Of a DNA stretch of 64,000 bases, positions 9,295 through 17,366 are shown in pieces (the first letter of the stretch is position 1; each line of letters begins with the position of its first letter). Below the pieces are notes generated by a model. It was given only the letters and a program-made list of their open reading frames with translations, searched no databases and was not told where the DNA came from. The DNA is from Paraliobacillus zengyii. Its GTDB lineage: Bacteria; Bacillota; Bacilli; Bacillales; Amphibacillaceae. The translations under genes and the position numbers were made by a program. Where the stretch lies: contig NZ_CP029797.1 of the NCBI RefSeq assembly GCF_003268595.1, positions 2,625,501 to 2,689,500 on the forward strand, in the 5' to 3' direction.

Positions 9295-10077
9295 TTGAGC
9301 TTTTTGCAAATAAAGCAGATCTCACATTATTACTTTAACCGAGAAAGTTATACAAAAGCACTAAATAATATCTCATTTTCTGTTGAAGAGGGCGCATTTA
9401 TTTCCTTGTTAGGACCGAGTGGTTGTGGTAAAAGTACCCTTTTATCTATTATAGCAGGTATTATTGCCCCAACTCACGGTGCTATTACGCTTCAACAACA
9501 GAACTTAATTAAAAACCGCTCAGAAATCGGTTATATGCTTCAACAAGACTACCTTTTTCCGTGGAAGACCATTCTTGAAAACACATTAATTGGACCAAAA
9601 GTACAGCAAAATCAAGATAAGGCAACCATTGAGAGGGCTAAAGGTCTTTTGAAAGAAATGGGTCTAGAAGATGTTACAGATGCTTATCCAAGTAATCTTT
9701 CTGGTGGAATGCGTCAACGTGTTGCACTCATTCGTACGCTATTAACAAATCCACAACTACTTTTACTTGATGAACCATTTTCTGCACTCGATTTTCAATC
9801 AAAATTAAAACTAGAAGATTTGGTTTCTAACTTATTAAAAAGTTATCATAAAACATCTATCCTGGTCACCCATGATATTGGAGAGGCAATTGCCATGAGT
9901 GATCGAATTTATCTCATGCGTGCAAACCCAGGTGAGATTCACCAACAATTCGAAGTTCCAGTTGAAGTTCGAAATTTAACGCCATTTGAGGCAAGAAAAC
10001 ACATCAAATATCAAAACTTATTTGATCGGATATGGGAGGAGTCGAATAGCCTTGAGTCAAAAGCAACAGTCCGATAA
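9295..10077 (+). CDS. ytlC: ABC importer ATP-binding protein (YtlC type)
   Basis: This 260-residue NrtD/SsuB-type ATPase has Walker [10 protein letters not shown] (40-48), signature LSGGMRQR (135-142), Walker B LLLLDEP (155-161) and an H-loop in LVTHD. It powers uptake with the flanking binding protein and permease. The start is TTG 9295, eight bases after AGGAGG at 9281-9286. The nearer ATG at 9291 is in another frame and stops after 15 codons. The SD overlaps the stop codon of the binding-protein gene, so translation is probably coupled. Confidence 0.9.
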   Translation: MSFLQIKQISHYYFNRESYTKALNNISFSVEEGAFISLLGPSGCGKSTLLSIIAGIIAPTHGAITLQQQNLIKNRSEIGYMLQQDYLFPWKTILENTLIGPKVQQNQDKATIERAKGLLKEMGLEDVTDAYPSNLSGGMRQRVALIRTLLTNPQLLLLDEPFSALDFQSKLKLEDLVSNLLKSYHKTSILVTHDIGEAIAMSDRIYLMRANPGEIHQQFEVPVEVRNLTPFEARKHIKYQNLFDRIWEESNSLESKATVR

Positions 10078-10861
10078 CAGTCTGTTTCTAAACCATATTA
10101 AAAAGTTAAAATCCGATCGAAGGAATACGCTATATTGGCAGCTGTTTATTTTTATTGTTTTCATCATAACGTGGGAAACAACTAGCAGATTAGCTTGGAT
10201 AGATCCGTTGATTTTTAGTTCACCTTCCAAAGTTGCAAGTTTATTTTTATCGAATTTAGTTGATGGCTCACTTTGGTTTCATTTACGAATCACACTTCTT
10301 GAAACAATTGCCGGGTTCGTTGTCGGAACAGTACTTGGAATATTTTTAGCGTTTTTGTTGTGGAATTCTAAGAAACTTTCTGACGTTCTTGATCCGTATC
10401 TTGTTGTACTAAATGCTTTACCTAAAGTAGCTTTAGGTCCTATTATAATTGTGGCTCTAGGTCCTGGGTATGTCTCTATTATTATGATGGGTGCGATTAT
10501 CTCTTTTATTATTACAGCACTCGTTGTATACAGTGCTTTTAGGGAGGTTGATCCTAACTATTTAAAAGTTCTTCAAAGTTTTGGTGCAACAAAATGGCAA
10601 TGCTTTAAAGAAGCAGTCTTTCCAGCTTCTTTCCCCGCAATGATTTCAACTTTCAAAGTAAACGTCGGTTTGTCATGGGTGGGTGTCATTGTAGGTGAGT
10701 TTCTTGTTGCCTCAAAAGGACTAGGTTATTTAATCGTTTACGGATTTCAAGTGTTTAACTTTACACTTGTGCTATACAGTCTTGTTGTTATAGCTATTTT
10801 AGCTTCACTTATGTATCAGGGGGTAGAGAGATTAGAGAAGTGGTTAATCAAACAAAATTAA
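10052..10861 (+). CDS. ytlD: ABC importer permease (YtlD type)
   Basis: The 269-residue BPD_transp_1 permease has about six membrane helices. The ATPase-contact loop is in [20 protein letters not shown], close to the EAA motif. An ATG at 9986 would add 22 non-hydrophobic residues and a long overlap. TTG 10052 has GGGAGGAG ten bases upstream and is preferred. It overlaps the ATPase gene by 26 bp. A bidirectional terminator follows. Confidence 0.88.
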   Translation: MSQKQQSDNSLFLNHIKKLKSDRRNTLYWQLFIFIVFIITWETTSRLAWIDPLIFSSPSKVASLFLSNLVDGSLWFHLRITLLETIAGFVVGTVLGIFLAFLLWNSKKLSDVLDPYLVVLNALPKVALGPIIIVALGPGYVSIIMMGAIISFIITALVVYSAFREVDPNYLKVLQSFGATKWQCFKEAVFPASFPAMISTFKVNVGLSWVGVIVGEFLVASKGLGYLIVYGFQVFNFTLVLYSLVVIAILASLMYQGVERLEKWLIKQN

Positions 10862-10868
10862 TTAAGTA

Positions 10869-10908
10869 AAAGCCGTCCTGATTGCTGAAAAGCATCTTGG
10901 ACGGCTTT
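10869..10908. terminator. Bidirectional terminator between ytlD and ytkD
   Basis: AAAGCCGTCC pairs with GGACGGCTTT across a 20-base loop region. Its right arm reaches the ytkD stop codon. Confidence 0.75.
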
Positions 10909-11380
10909 ATGAGTCAACTAATTCTTGCACTCGTTCTAAACTATACGGTAATACTTTATCCTTCATCATAAAACTAAAAGCGGGATTTGTTCGCAATTTT
11001 TCGGGGAGTTCTTTGAATAACACTGGCCCCTCTGTTTCAAAATAACTGGCTTGTTTTGGTAATGAGTCAATCACGGCAAAATAAATATTCTTTACTACAT
11101 CTTCACTTTTTCCCTTTACATAATATTGACCAATATAAGTTAGAGAATGAACCCGACCACCAGTTTCTTCTTTTACTTCTCGAATTGCAGCTATTTCAGC
11201 AGTTTCTCCTGGTTCGACTTTCCCGCCTGGAAACTCAATTCCTCTTTCCTTATGCTTGGTTAACAACCACTGTGTTTCCCATCGACAAATTACCCAGACA
11301 TGTTTCGGTTCCTTTTTGAATGGGTGATCATCGAATGATAATTTAACTTCATTATGATAATAATCGTGAAATATCTTCAT
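10907..11380 (-). CDS. ytkD: Nudix hydrolase, YtkD/8-oxo-dGTPase family
   Basis: The 157-residue protein carries a complete Nudix box at about 52-74 (GGKVEPGET then REVKEETGG). B. subtilis YtkD has the same length and lies next to ytlD as here. Family members hydrolyse 8-oxo-dGTP, and some act as RNA pyrophosphohydrolases, so the gene is probably in nucleotide-pool or RNA 5'-end housekeeping. The gene follows an exported-protein gene by 14 bp on the same strand and may be co-transcribed with it. Confidence 0.92.
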   Translation of the reverse strand: MKIFHDYYHNEVKLSFDDHPFKKEPKHVWVICRWETQWLLTKHKERGIEFPGGKVEPGETAEIAAIREVKEETGGRVHSLTYIGQYYVKGKSEDVVKNIYFAVIDSLPKQASYFETEGPVLFKELPEKLRTNPAFSFMMKDKVLPYSLERVQELVDS

Positions 11381-11394
11381 ACTTACCGCTACCT

Positions 11395-12021
11395 TTATAC
11401 TTGATTTCCTTCTATTGTATCATTATTTTGATCACTATGATCAATATTTGTTATTTTCCAACCTTTCTCACTGTATGTTAATTCGATCTCAATTGTATAT
11501 GCACCATACAGATCACTTTCATTCTGTTGTGTGATTTTCACTTTATTTTCTTCGATACTTTCCTTTTCATACGCTTCAGATTCCATAAACCATGGTGGCG
11601 TTTCTGTTGGTATGATATATAGTCCATCTTCTTTTTCTTCATAATAATATGACACATATTCTTCTGCAATTTCTGCTGTTGTAATAGCTGTGAATTTATC
11701 GATTAATTCCGCTTTGGTCTCTATTCCATTAACTTTATATTGCTGATTAACATCTTGAACAAGAATGTCCATAAATTTATTGGTAATATCAATAAGTTCA
11801 TTATGCTCTAAAACGGGTGTTTTTATTTCTTCTTGAGAACTTGCTAATCGATTCGTTTCAACATTCGTTAATATTTGCTTTTTTTCTATCTGATTATTGC
11901 TTAATTCTTTTGATGTAAGTGATTCTTTTACATTCCCATTAGTTTGTCCTTGATAAGAAAATAATAGCAGTGGAATAATTGCTGTAAAAGCAAGTATTAT
12001 CTTTACTTTCTGCTGCTTCAT
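11395..12021 (-). CDS. Secreted protein of unknown function
   Basis: I do not recognise this 208-residue protein. It has a signal peptide ([21 protein letters not shown], no lipobox Cys) and a polar, low-complexity linker to about residue 60. A globular C-terminal part follows from [20 protein letters not shown]. Alternating acidic strands ending [20 protein letters not shown] would fit a small NTF2-like or similar alpha+beta fold, but that is a guess. It lies just upstream of ytkD with a 14-bp gap. GGGGGG-rich sequence precedes the start. Confidence 0.6.
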   Translation of the reverse strand: MKQQKVKIILAFTAIIPLLLFSYQGQTNGNVKESLTSKELSNNQIEKKQILTNVETNRLASSQEEIKTPVLEHNELIDITNKFMDILVQDVNQQYKVNGIETKAELIDKFTAITTAEIAEEYVSYYYEEKEDGLYIIPTETPPWFMESEAYEKESIEENKVKITQQNESDLYGAYTIEIELTYSEKGWKITNIDHSDQNNDTIEGNQV

Positions 12022-12210
12022 TTTCTAACCCCCCATCTGTTGTTACTATACCTTTCCTTTTTATATGTTATATCAAACATTTTTATTCAATTAATTTATT
12101 TGCTCTTATATACTATATAAACGGCTCGCATGATGGAATAGTTTCATTTATTTTAAAGGTTGTTTTTAAAAGCTTATTGTTTATGACTAAATTAACATAG
12201 ACTACGACGT

Positions 12211-12713
12211 AACGTTCCTTGCGCCGGAATTATCATCAACTGTGACATAACAGAATCTCCTAACCGACCCGCTACTCAAGTGAAATTGACTCCCTTTCCG
12301 CAGGCACGGCTTCAGCTAACTCGGAAGAAAAAACGCTTCCGAGTGGATCTTCAGCCCGCGCTGTTCCTGCAGGAGTCTCGCCAATTTCACTTGATACGCT
12401 AGTTTTGAAACACTGTAATAATAAGAGTATAGATTGCCTTGTTATTAATTGAAACGACAGTTAGAAAAACTAACAATTATAATACATAAGTACGTCGAAA
12501 AGATACGCTAACCAGCGAAGGAAGCAAATGGATGACACTCCTGTGGGAACAGCAAATGTTTTAGGGTGGGATGAGTAATCGCAATCCCACAAGTTGAAGA
12601 TCCACTCGGAGAGCGACCTTTGCTTATCCGAGTTAGCTGAGACTGTGCCCACGGAAAGGGAATCCATTTGCTGACATAGCGTGTAAGGAAGTTTCACTAT
12701 GTCACAGTTTCTA
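12211..12713. repeat. Dispersed palindromic repeat, copy B (composite of two inverted units)
   Basis: About 503 bp, nearly identical to copy D (48519-49022) in the same orientation. Unit alpha (12276-12394) has perfect 13-bp ends TCAAGTGAAATTG / CAATTTCACTTGA and an apical stem ACTCGGAAG / CTTCCGAGT. Unit beta (12533-12672) is an inverted relative with different ends, AGCAAATGGAT / ATCCATTTGCT, and the same core CCACTCGGA / TCCGAGTTAGCTGA. Beta also carries a hairpin with loop GAGTAATCGCA (12573-12583) on a stem GTGGGAT / ATCCCAC. It fills most of the gene-free 12022-12775 interval. A 75-codon frame inside (12470-12697, minus) is judged non-coding. Confidence 0.85.
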
Positions 12714-12775
12714 TCAAATTCGTCTATTGTAAAGTAAAATATTTGCGAAAAGAGTTATTTTTAATAAGACTAATC

Positions 12776-14494
12776 TTAACAAGAGCGTCTTATATTTTTA
12801 GATTTCCCGCAAAACAAAGAGGCTGGGACATAATTAGCCAAAATAACGAAAAAGATTCCGATCATCTTAGGAAGATGGTCGGAATCTTTTTTTGTTGGAT
12901 TATTTTCAGGATTTGTTGCACCATGCGCATGCTTAGCCGTGTACTTTCTCAAGTTCACCGCCATGAATGCAAATCCTAATTCATTTTCCACTTTCTTTTT
13001 GCCTCTTACTGACATACGAGTGAAACGCAAATTAGCCTTCAAAAATCCGAAGACTGGTTCTACATCTATTTTTCGTTTACCATAGATTTTACCGGTTTCT
13101 TTTTCTGAAAGTTGTTGTTTTGTGTATGCTTTTTGTTGTTCCCATTTTTCGTTGTAATATATCTTTCGATTCTTTCCTTCCTTTGCTTTTGTACATTGTG
13201 AGCGTAATGGACAATCCGAACAATCTTCACATTCATAGACTCTAAACGCTCGAGTGAAGTTGTCTTTACCTATCCGGTTGGAAAGATACTGGAACATTAC
13301 TTTTTTGTCATTTGGACAGAGGAAGGAATCAGTCGCTTCATCATACTCCCAGTTCTTTGTGTTAAAAGGATCTTGCTTATATTTCTTTGTCTTCTCTTTT
13401 CGATACATATTGTATGTAATTAGTGGAATGCGCTCCCGATTAATTAGGACATCATCGTAATTTTGTTCACTTCCATAACCTGCATCAGCGACAATATATT
13501 TAGGAAGCTCAAAGAAGCTTTCCTCGATTTTATCTAGAAAAGGAATGAATGTGCGTACATCGGTTGGATTAGGAAATACATCATAAGCGAGTGCATATTG
13601 TCCTTCTGTCGCAATTTGGACATTATAACCAGCTTTCAATTGGCCATTCTTCATATAATCGTCTTTCATTCGCATAAATGTGGCATCATGATCTGTCTTT
13701 GAATAACTGTTACGCTCTTCAAATATGGCCATATCATTTTCGTATTTTTGTTTGCGTGTTGCATAATCCTTAAACCGTTTGCGATATTGTTTTGGTGTTT
13801 TGCGTTCAGAACGAAGTTGCTTACGTTCGCTTACATCTTCACTTTCTTCGATCTTTTTGTCGTATGCTTCAACCGTCTTCTCTAGTTTCTCCAAAACTTT
13901 TTCGAGTTCCTGGGTGGTTAGTTCTTCCATACTTTCACGTTCGATTTCTGGGATAATTTCGTTTGCTAGCAATTCATCATACATTTGATTTGATTTTTCC
14001 ACCAAATTGGCACTGTATTTTTCAATCGCTTTTCGCCAAACAAACGTAAATTTGTTGGCATTTGCTTCAATCTTGGTACCATCAATAAAGATCGCTTCTT
14101 CATCAATCAGTTCTTCTTTCACCAGCTGGCATCGAAATTGCACAAAACATTGGCGTAACAGGTCTTGTACTTCTTGATTGACTCGAAAACGGTTAATTGT
14201 ACGATAGCTTGGCTCATAACCTTGCGCTAACCACATCATACGTATACTATCTTTCAGTAATGCTTCAATTTTTCTTCCAGAGAAAACAGATTGCGTATAA
14301 GCACATAAAATAACCTTCATCATCATTCGTGGATGATAAGCAGGACAACCTGTTTCATGTAAGAAAACAGAAAAAGCTTTATCTGGTATTTGTTCAACTA
14401 AGTCATGGATTGTATAGGCAATATCATTTTTTTGCAATTTCATTTCTAAATCTAACGGCAAAATTACTTGATTCATGTTATAATCTTTAAACAT
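12776..14494 (-). CDS. IS1182-family transposase, intact (copy 2)
   Basis: The 572-residue transposase has an N-terminal DUF772-like region ([20 protein letters not shown]), then [12 protein letters not shown], a Lys/Glu-rich coiled-coil insertion (about 165-225) and [15 protein letters not shown] zinc-ribbon-like Cys cluster [13 protein letters not shown] and a C-terminal DDE region [17 protein letters not shown] complete it. The ATG at 14494 directly follows GGAGGTATCCTT. The A7 run that is broken in copy 1 is intact. It belongs to a different subgroup from copies 1 and 3 (for example KQYRKRFKDYATRKQKYEND). There is no stop inside the IS; the frame exits the left inverted repeat and ends 43 bp outside. 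Confidence 0.92.
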   Translation of the reverse strand: MFKDYNMNQVILPLDLEMKLQKNDIAYTIHDLVEQIPDKAFSVFLHETGCPAYHPRMMMKVILCAYTQSVFSGRKIEALLKDSIRMMWLAQGYEPSYRTINRFRVNQEVQDLLRQCFVQFRCQLVKEELIDEEAIFIDGTKIEANANKFTFVWRKAIEKYSANLVEKSNQMYDELLANEIIPEIERESMEELTTQELEKVLEKLEKTVEAYDKKIEESEDVSERKQLRSERKTPKQYRKRFKDYATRKQKYENDMAIFEERNSYSKTDHDATFMRMKDDYMKNGQLKAGYNVQIATEGQYALAYDVFPNPTDVRTFIPFLDKIEESFFELPKYIVADAGYGSEQNYDDVLINRERIPLITYNMYRKEKTKKYKQDPFNTKNWEYDEATDSFLCPNDKKVMFQYLSNRIGKDNFTRAFRVYECEDCSDCPLRSQCTKAKEGKNRKIYYNEKWEQQKAYTKQQLSEKETGKIYGKRKIDVEPVFGFLKANLRFTRMSVRGKKKVENELGFAFMAVNLRKYTAKHAHGATNPENNPTKKDSDHLPKMIGIFFVILANYVPASLFCGKSKNIRRSC

Positions 14495-14658
14495 AAGGAT
14501 ACCTCCGATAGTTATTGTTTCGTCACTTTAATTTTATCAGAAGGTATCCTTTTTTGCTTACTTAAATTGTTTCAATTTTATAAAAAAGTTGCACCCTCCA
14601 ACCATAAATTTGGAAAGGTGCAACTTTTTATTGTTTATCTGGGTTTTGTCCCAGCCTC
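12819..14658 (-). mobile_element. IS1182-family insertion sequence, copy 2
   Basis: 1840 bp between GAGGCTGGGACA (12819-12830) and TGTCCCAGCCTC (ending 14658). Flanks are ACAAA on the left and AATTATTG on the right, with no target duplication. The right end lies two bases from the stop codon of the ABC ATPase gene. Read in that gene's direction, the distal flank is TTTGTTTTG, like a terminator tail. The outer hairpin (about 14581-14632), the RBS-masking arms (AGGTATCCTT at the start codon) and the terminal hairpin (about 12848-12891) match the other copies. Confidence 0.92.
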
Positions 14659-14660
14659 AA

Positions 14661-15500
14661 TTATTGTGCTTGCGCAGTTTTCTTTTGGGATTCTGCTACT
14701 ACGTCTTTTATTAAACAACGACCACGTCCATGTGGGATACACATTGGTGTACCAAACATTGGATCATAGGTTACGTCACATTTCATTTGAAATACATCAT
14801 GAACCATATTGCAACTAATGATTTCTTCTGGTTTCCCTTGTACATGGACCTTTTTATCTTTAATTGCAACGATATGGTGAGCATAACGACAAGCAAGATT
14901 CAAATCGTGCAATACCATTACAATGGTACTATTATGCTTTTCATTTAATTCAAACAACAGATCGAGGATTTCAATTTGATGGGTCATATCTAAGTAAGTA
15001 GTAGGCTCATCTAATAAAATAGTATCCGTTTTTTGCGCTAAAATCATTGCAATCCAAGCACGCTGTCGCTGTCCGCCTGATAGCGAATCAACTGCCCGGT
15101 ATTTTAAGTCCATCATATTGGTTGATTCTAATGCTTCATTTACTGCATCATCATCTTCACTCGACCATTTATTAAAAATGCTTTTATATGGATGGCGTCC
15201 TTGTTTAACTAAGTCTTGTACTGTCAAACCTTCTGGACTTATCGGACTTTGCGGGAGAATAGAAAGTTGTCTTGCCACTTCTTTTGTTGGCATTTTCGCA
15301 ATGTTTTCTCCGTTAAGCACGACGCCACCTTCTTTTGGCTTTAAAAGTCTTGCCATTGAACGAAGTAAGGTAGATTTACCGCAACCATTTGCACCGATGA
15401 AAACTGTGATTTCACCTTTAGGTACAGTCATATTTAAATCCTCTATAATAACATCATCACCGTATCCTAGTGTTAAATCTTTCGTAGCGATCGTTTCCAT
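14661..15500 (-). CDS. Siderophore/Fe-type ABC transporter ATPase (FecE/YusV family), orphan
   Basis: The 279-residue ATPase has Walker A GANGCGKST (36-44), signature LSGGQRQR (140-147), Walker B ILLDEPTTYLD (161-171) and H-loop VLHDLN, typical of iron-siderophore uptake. The frame opens at 15518, but the ATG at 15500 (METIATKDL) has GGGAGA at good spacing. No binding protein or permease is nearby. In B. subtilis the orphan YusV serves several siderophore importers, and I infer a similar shared role. A Fur-box-like site lies 137 bp upstream. IS copy 2 starts two bases after the stop. Confidence 0.88.
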   Translation of the reverse strand: METIATKDLTLGYGDDVIIEDLNMTVPKGEITVFIGANGCGKSTLLRSMARLLKPKEGGVVLNGENIAKMPTKEVARQLSILPQSPISPEGLTVQDLVKQGRHPYKSIFNKWSSEDDDAVNEALESTNMMDLKYRAVDSLSGGQRQRAWIAMILAQKTDTILLDEPTTYLDMTHQIEILDLLFELNEKHNSTIVMVLHDLNLACRYAHHIVAIKDKKVHVQGKPEEIISCNMVHDVFQMKCDVTYDPMFGTPMCIPHGRGRCLIKDVVAESQKKTAQAQ

Positions 15501-15636
15501 TTGCAATCTCTCCCTCACGAGCGTTGCTGATTTATATCAGAAAAATAAGTAACTGTATTTCAAACTATATTGTAAGTAGTAATATTTTTATCAGTAACTC
15601 TAGTTTATTGGCTATTAACTAATTCGTCAATGATTT

Positions 15637-15651
15637 TGAGAATCTTTATCA
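15637..15651 (-). promoter_or_regulatory. Probable Fur box upstream of the siderophore ATPase gene
   Basis: On the minus strand the site reads TGATAAAGATTCTCA. This matches the 7-1-7 Fur consensus TGATAAT-N-ATTATCA at 12 of 14 defined positions. A possible promoter follows immediately: TTGACG, 17 bases, TAAACT. The downstream gene is an iron-uptake ATPase, as expected for the Fur regulon. Confidence 0.65.
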
Positions 15652-15683
15652 ATTAATTTTATCACTCGCTTCGGGAAATCCGA

Positions 15684-16040
15684 CTACATATTACCATTTT
15701 CTAATGATAAATCAAGTATGTTATGAAGCGACACCCAGTGGATTCCATCGGTTGTTTCTAATTTAATTTGTTGTTGCATTCCATCTATTTTTTTTACTTT
15801 CCCAATAATATATAGTGGTTGATAAGGGTCAAACACTTTAATTTTAATTGTTTTGTCAAAATACGTAGCTTCTGCAACTAACTCAGAAAAAAGCATTATT
15901 TGTTGTTCATCTAAAATGGGTTTTACCTGTTTTTTTAATTCTTTTTGATGTGCTTGTAAGACTTGTTTATGTTCAGGGAGCATCATTCTGCTTGATTCCC
16001 ACATCAGATTGTATCCAGGTGTTAATTTATTTGGCTTCAT
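15684..16040 (-). CDS. YolD-like protein, partner of UvrX
   Basis: The 118-residue protein starts MKPNKLTPGYNLMWESSRMMLPEHKQVL, which matches the YolD family. YolD-like genes typically sit directly downstream of a Y-family polymerase gene of the uvrX type. Here the gene begins one base after the uvrX stop, so they form one operon. Function is not settled; it probably assists or regulates the polymerase in the SOS response (inference from context). Confidence 0.85.
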   Translation of the reverse strand: MKPNKLTPGYNLMWESSRMMLPEHKQVLQAHQKELKKQVKPILDEQQIMLFSELVAEATYFDKTIKIKVFDPYQPLYIIGKVKKIDGMQQQIKLETTDGIHWVSLHNILDLSLENGNM

Positions 16041-17282
16041 CTATAATCCCGCTCCTTTATCATGTCCGCCAATCTTGCCCGCTCGTACATGTGCTTGCCC
16101 TGCCTCCATAAGAGATGAAGCTCGCACAATCGCTGTAGGTCCATATTTTTGATAAATACCGTCCATCGTTTCATTTAATCTAACTTTTTCTAAAGTATCA
16201 TCGAATAAAGATAACTGATAAGCATCTGCTATTTCTAACTGCGATAAAGTTATACCAATACTCCTGACAGGTAGACCGTCCCAATACTTGTGAAATAACT
16301 GTAAAGCTACTTGATAAATATCGACACCAAAGGATGTTGACGTAGCTAACTTCTTTTGACGATTAAATCCAGTTGATACTTCCGAAGCACTACCTTGTAC
16401 ATGGATTGAAACAGTCTGTCCTATATAGTGGTGTGCACGTGCTCGACGTCCAACTTCTTCACTTAGTTCTAGTACAATAACTTTAATCTCATCTAGTTTT
16501 TGATAGTCCCTTGGTAGTGTCATATGATGTCCTACTGCTTTTTGTTCTTGATGGGTAGTGGGTGTAACGGGACTTTCATCGATACCATTTGCTGTACGCC
16601 ATAACAATTCTCCGTTTATTCCCCAGCGCTTTTGCAACCACTTCACAGGGTGATTAGCTAAATTACCAATCGTATGTAGCCCCATCTTCTGCAAATGTGC
16701 TTCCATTCTTCGTCCCACACCAAATAAATCACCAATTGGAAGTGGCCATAATTTTTCTTGTAAATTACTTTGATCTAATCGAAATATTCCGTTCGGGGAT
16801 TTTTTTGCAAATGCATCACAGGCCATTTTAGCCAACACTTTGTTCGGTCCTATTCCTATTCTTGCTTTTATCCCAACATCCTCAAAAATAGTTTGTTGGA
16901 TTTTTTCCGCTATTCGTTGTGGTGTACCAAATAAATGTTGACTACCAGTAATATCAATAAATTGCTCATCAATAGAGTACACTTCAATACAATCAGTAAA
17001 TTGTTCTAAAATCTTTGTGATTTGATAGGAGACATCAATATACAACTGCATACGCGGTCTTACAATTATTGCTTCTGGACATTTAAGTTGTGCTTCCCAT
17101 AATGTTTCAGCTGTTTTAATCCCATATTCTTTTGCAATTGGGCATGCAGCTAAAATAATGCCGCTTCTTCTGGATGGATCACCAGACACCACAAGTGGCT
17201 TATTCTGATAGTCTGGGTTTGTTGCCTTTTCAATGGAGGCGTAGAAAGATTGCATATCAACCAAAAAGATAACTTTAGACAT
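16041..17282 (-). CDS. uvrX: Y-family translesion DNA polymerase, UvrX/YqjW type
   Basis: The 413-residue polymerase has catalytic carboxylates at Asp9 (FLVDMQSFYAS) and in YSIDE (Asp105, Glu106). It has a helix-hairpin-helix region (LFGVGRRMEAHLQKMGLHTIG) and a little-finger domain. The clamp-binding motif QLSLF lies near the C-terminus. It copies damaged DNA and is normally SOS-induced. The frame runs upstream to 17351, but that part lies across the operator palindrome. ATG 17282 has GGGAG nine bases upstream and starts the conserved MSKVIFLVDM. yolD follows directly. The gene occupies the place where menC would be expected next to menE. Confidence 0.93.
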   Translation of the reverse strand: MSKVIFLVDMQSFYASIEKATNPDYQNKPLVVSGDPSRRSGIILAACPIAKEYGIKTAETLWEAQLKCPEAIIVRPRMQLYIDVSYQITKILEQFTDCIEVYSIDEQFIDITGSQHLFGTPQRIAEKIQQTIFEDVGIKARIGIGPNKVLAKMACDAFAKKSPNGIFRLDQSNLQEKLWPLPIGDLFGVGRRMEAHLQKMGLHTIGNLANHPVKWLQKRWGINGELLWRTANGIDESPVTPTTHQEQKAVGHHMTLPRDYQKLDEIKVIVLELSEEVGRRARAHHYIGQTVSIHVQGSASEVSTGFNRQKKLATSTSFGVDIYQVALQLFHKYWDGLPVRSIGITLSQLEIADAYQLSLFDDTLEKVRLNETMDGIYQKYGPTAIVRASSLMEAGQAHVRAGKIGGHDKGAGL

Positions 17283-17300
17283 TCTTAACATCTCCCAAAA

Positions 17301-17343
17301 AGAACCTACGTTCGTATGTATAGTATATACGAACGTAGGTTCT
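17301..17343 (-). promoter_or_regulatory. Double LexA (DinR) operator in a 43-bp palindrome over the uvrX promoter
   Basis: The two arms carry AGAACCTACGTTCG (17301-17314) and its reverse complement CGAACGTAGGTTCT (17330-17343). Each fits the Gram-positive SOS box CGAAC-N4-GTTC. On the minus strand a promoter TTGATA (17346-17351), 18-bp spacer, TATACT (17322-17327) overlaps both boxes. The palindrome also reads as a hairpin followed by five Ts just before the uvrX ribosome site, so it could act in RNA as well. Confidence 0.8.
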
Positions 17344-17366
17344 TTTATCAATGGGAATTGTTTACT

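Noticed and set aside
12470..12697. 75-codon frame in repeat copy B, with a 97-codon relative at 48778-49071
   Set aside because: Similarity is explained by DNA repeat identity. The two frames have different starts and no ribosome site, and the differences between copies favour stem pairing over codon structure.
17301..17343. Palindrome before uvrX as an ordinary terminator of menE
   Set aside because: menE is transcribed in the same direction away from it; the arms are SOS boxes over a promoter, so operator function explains it better.
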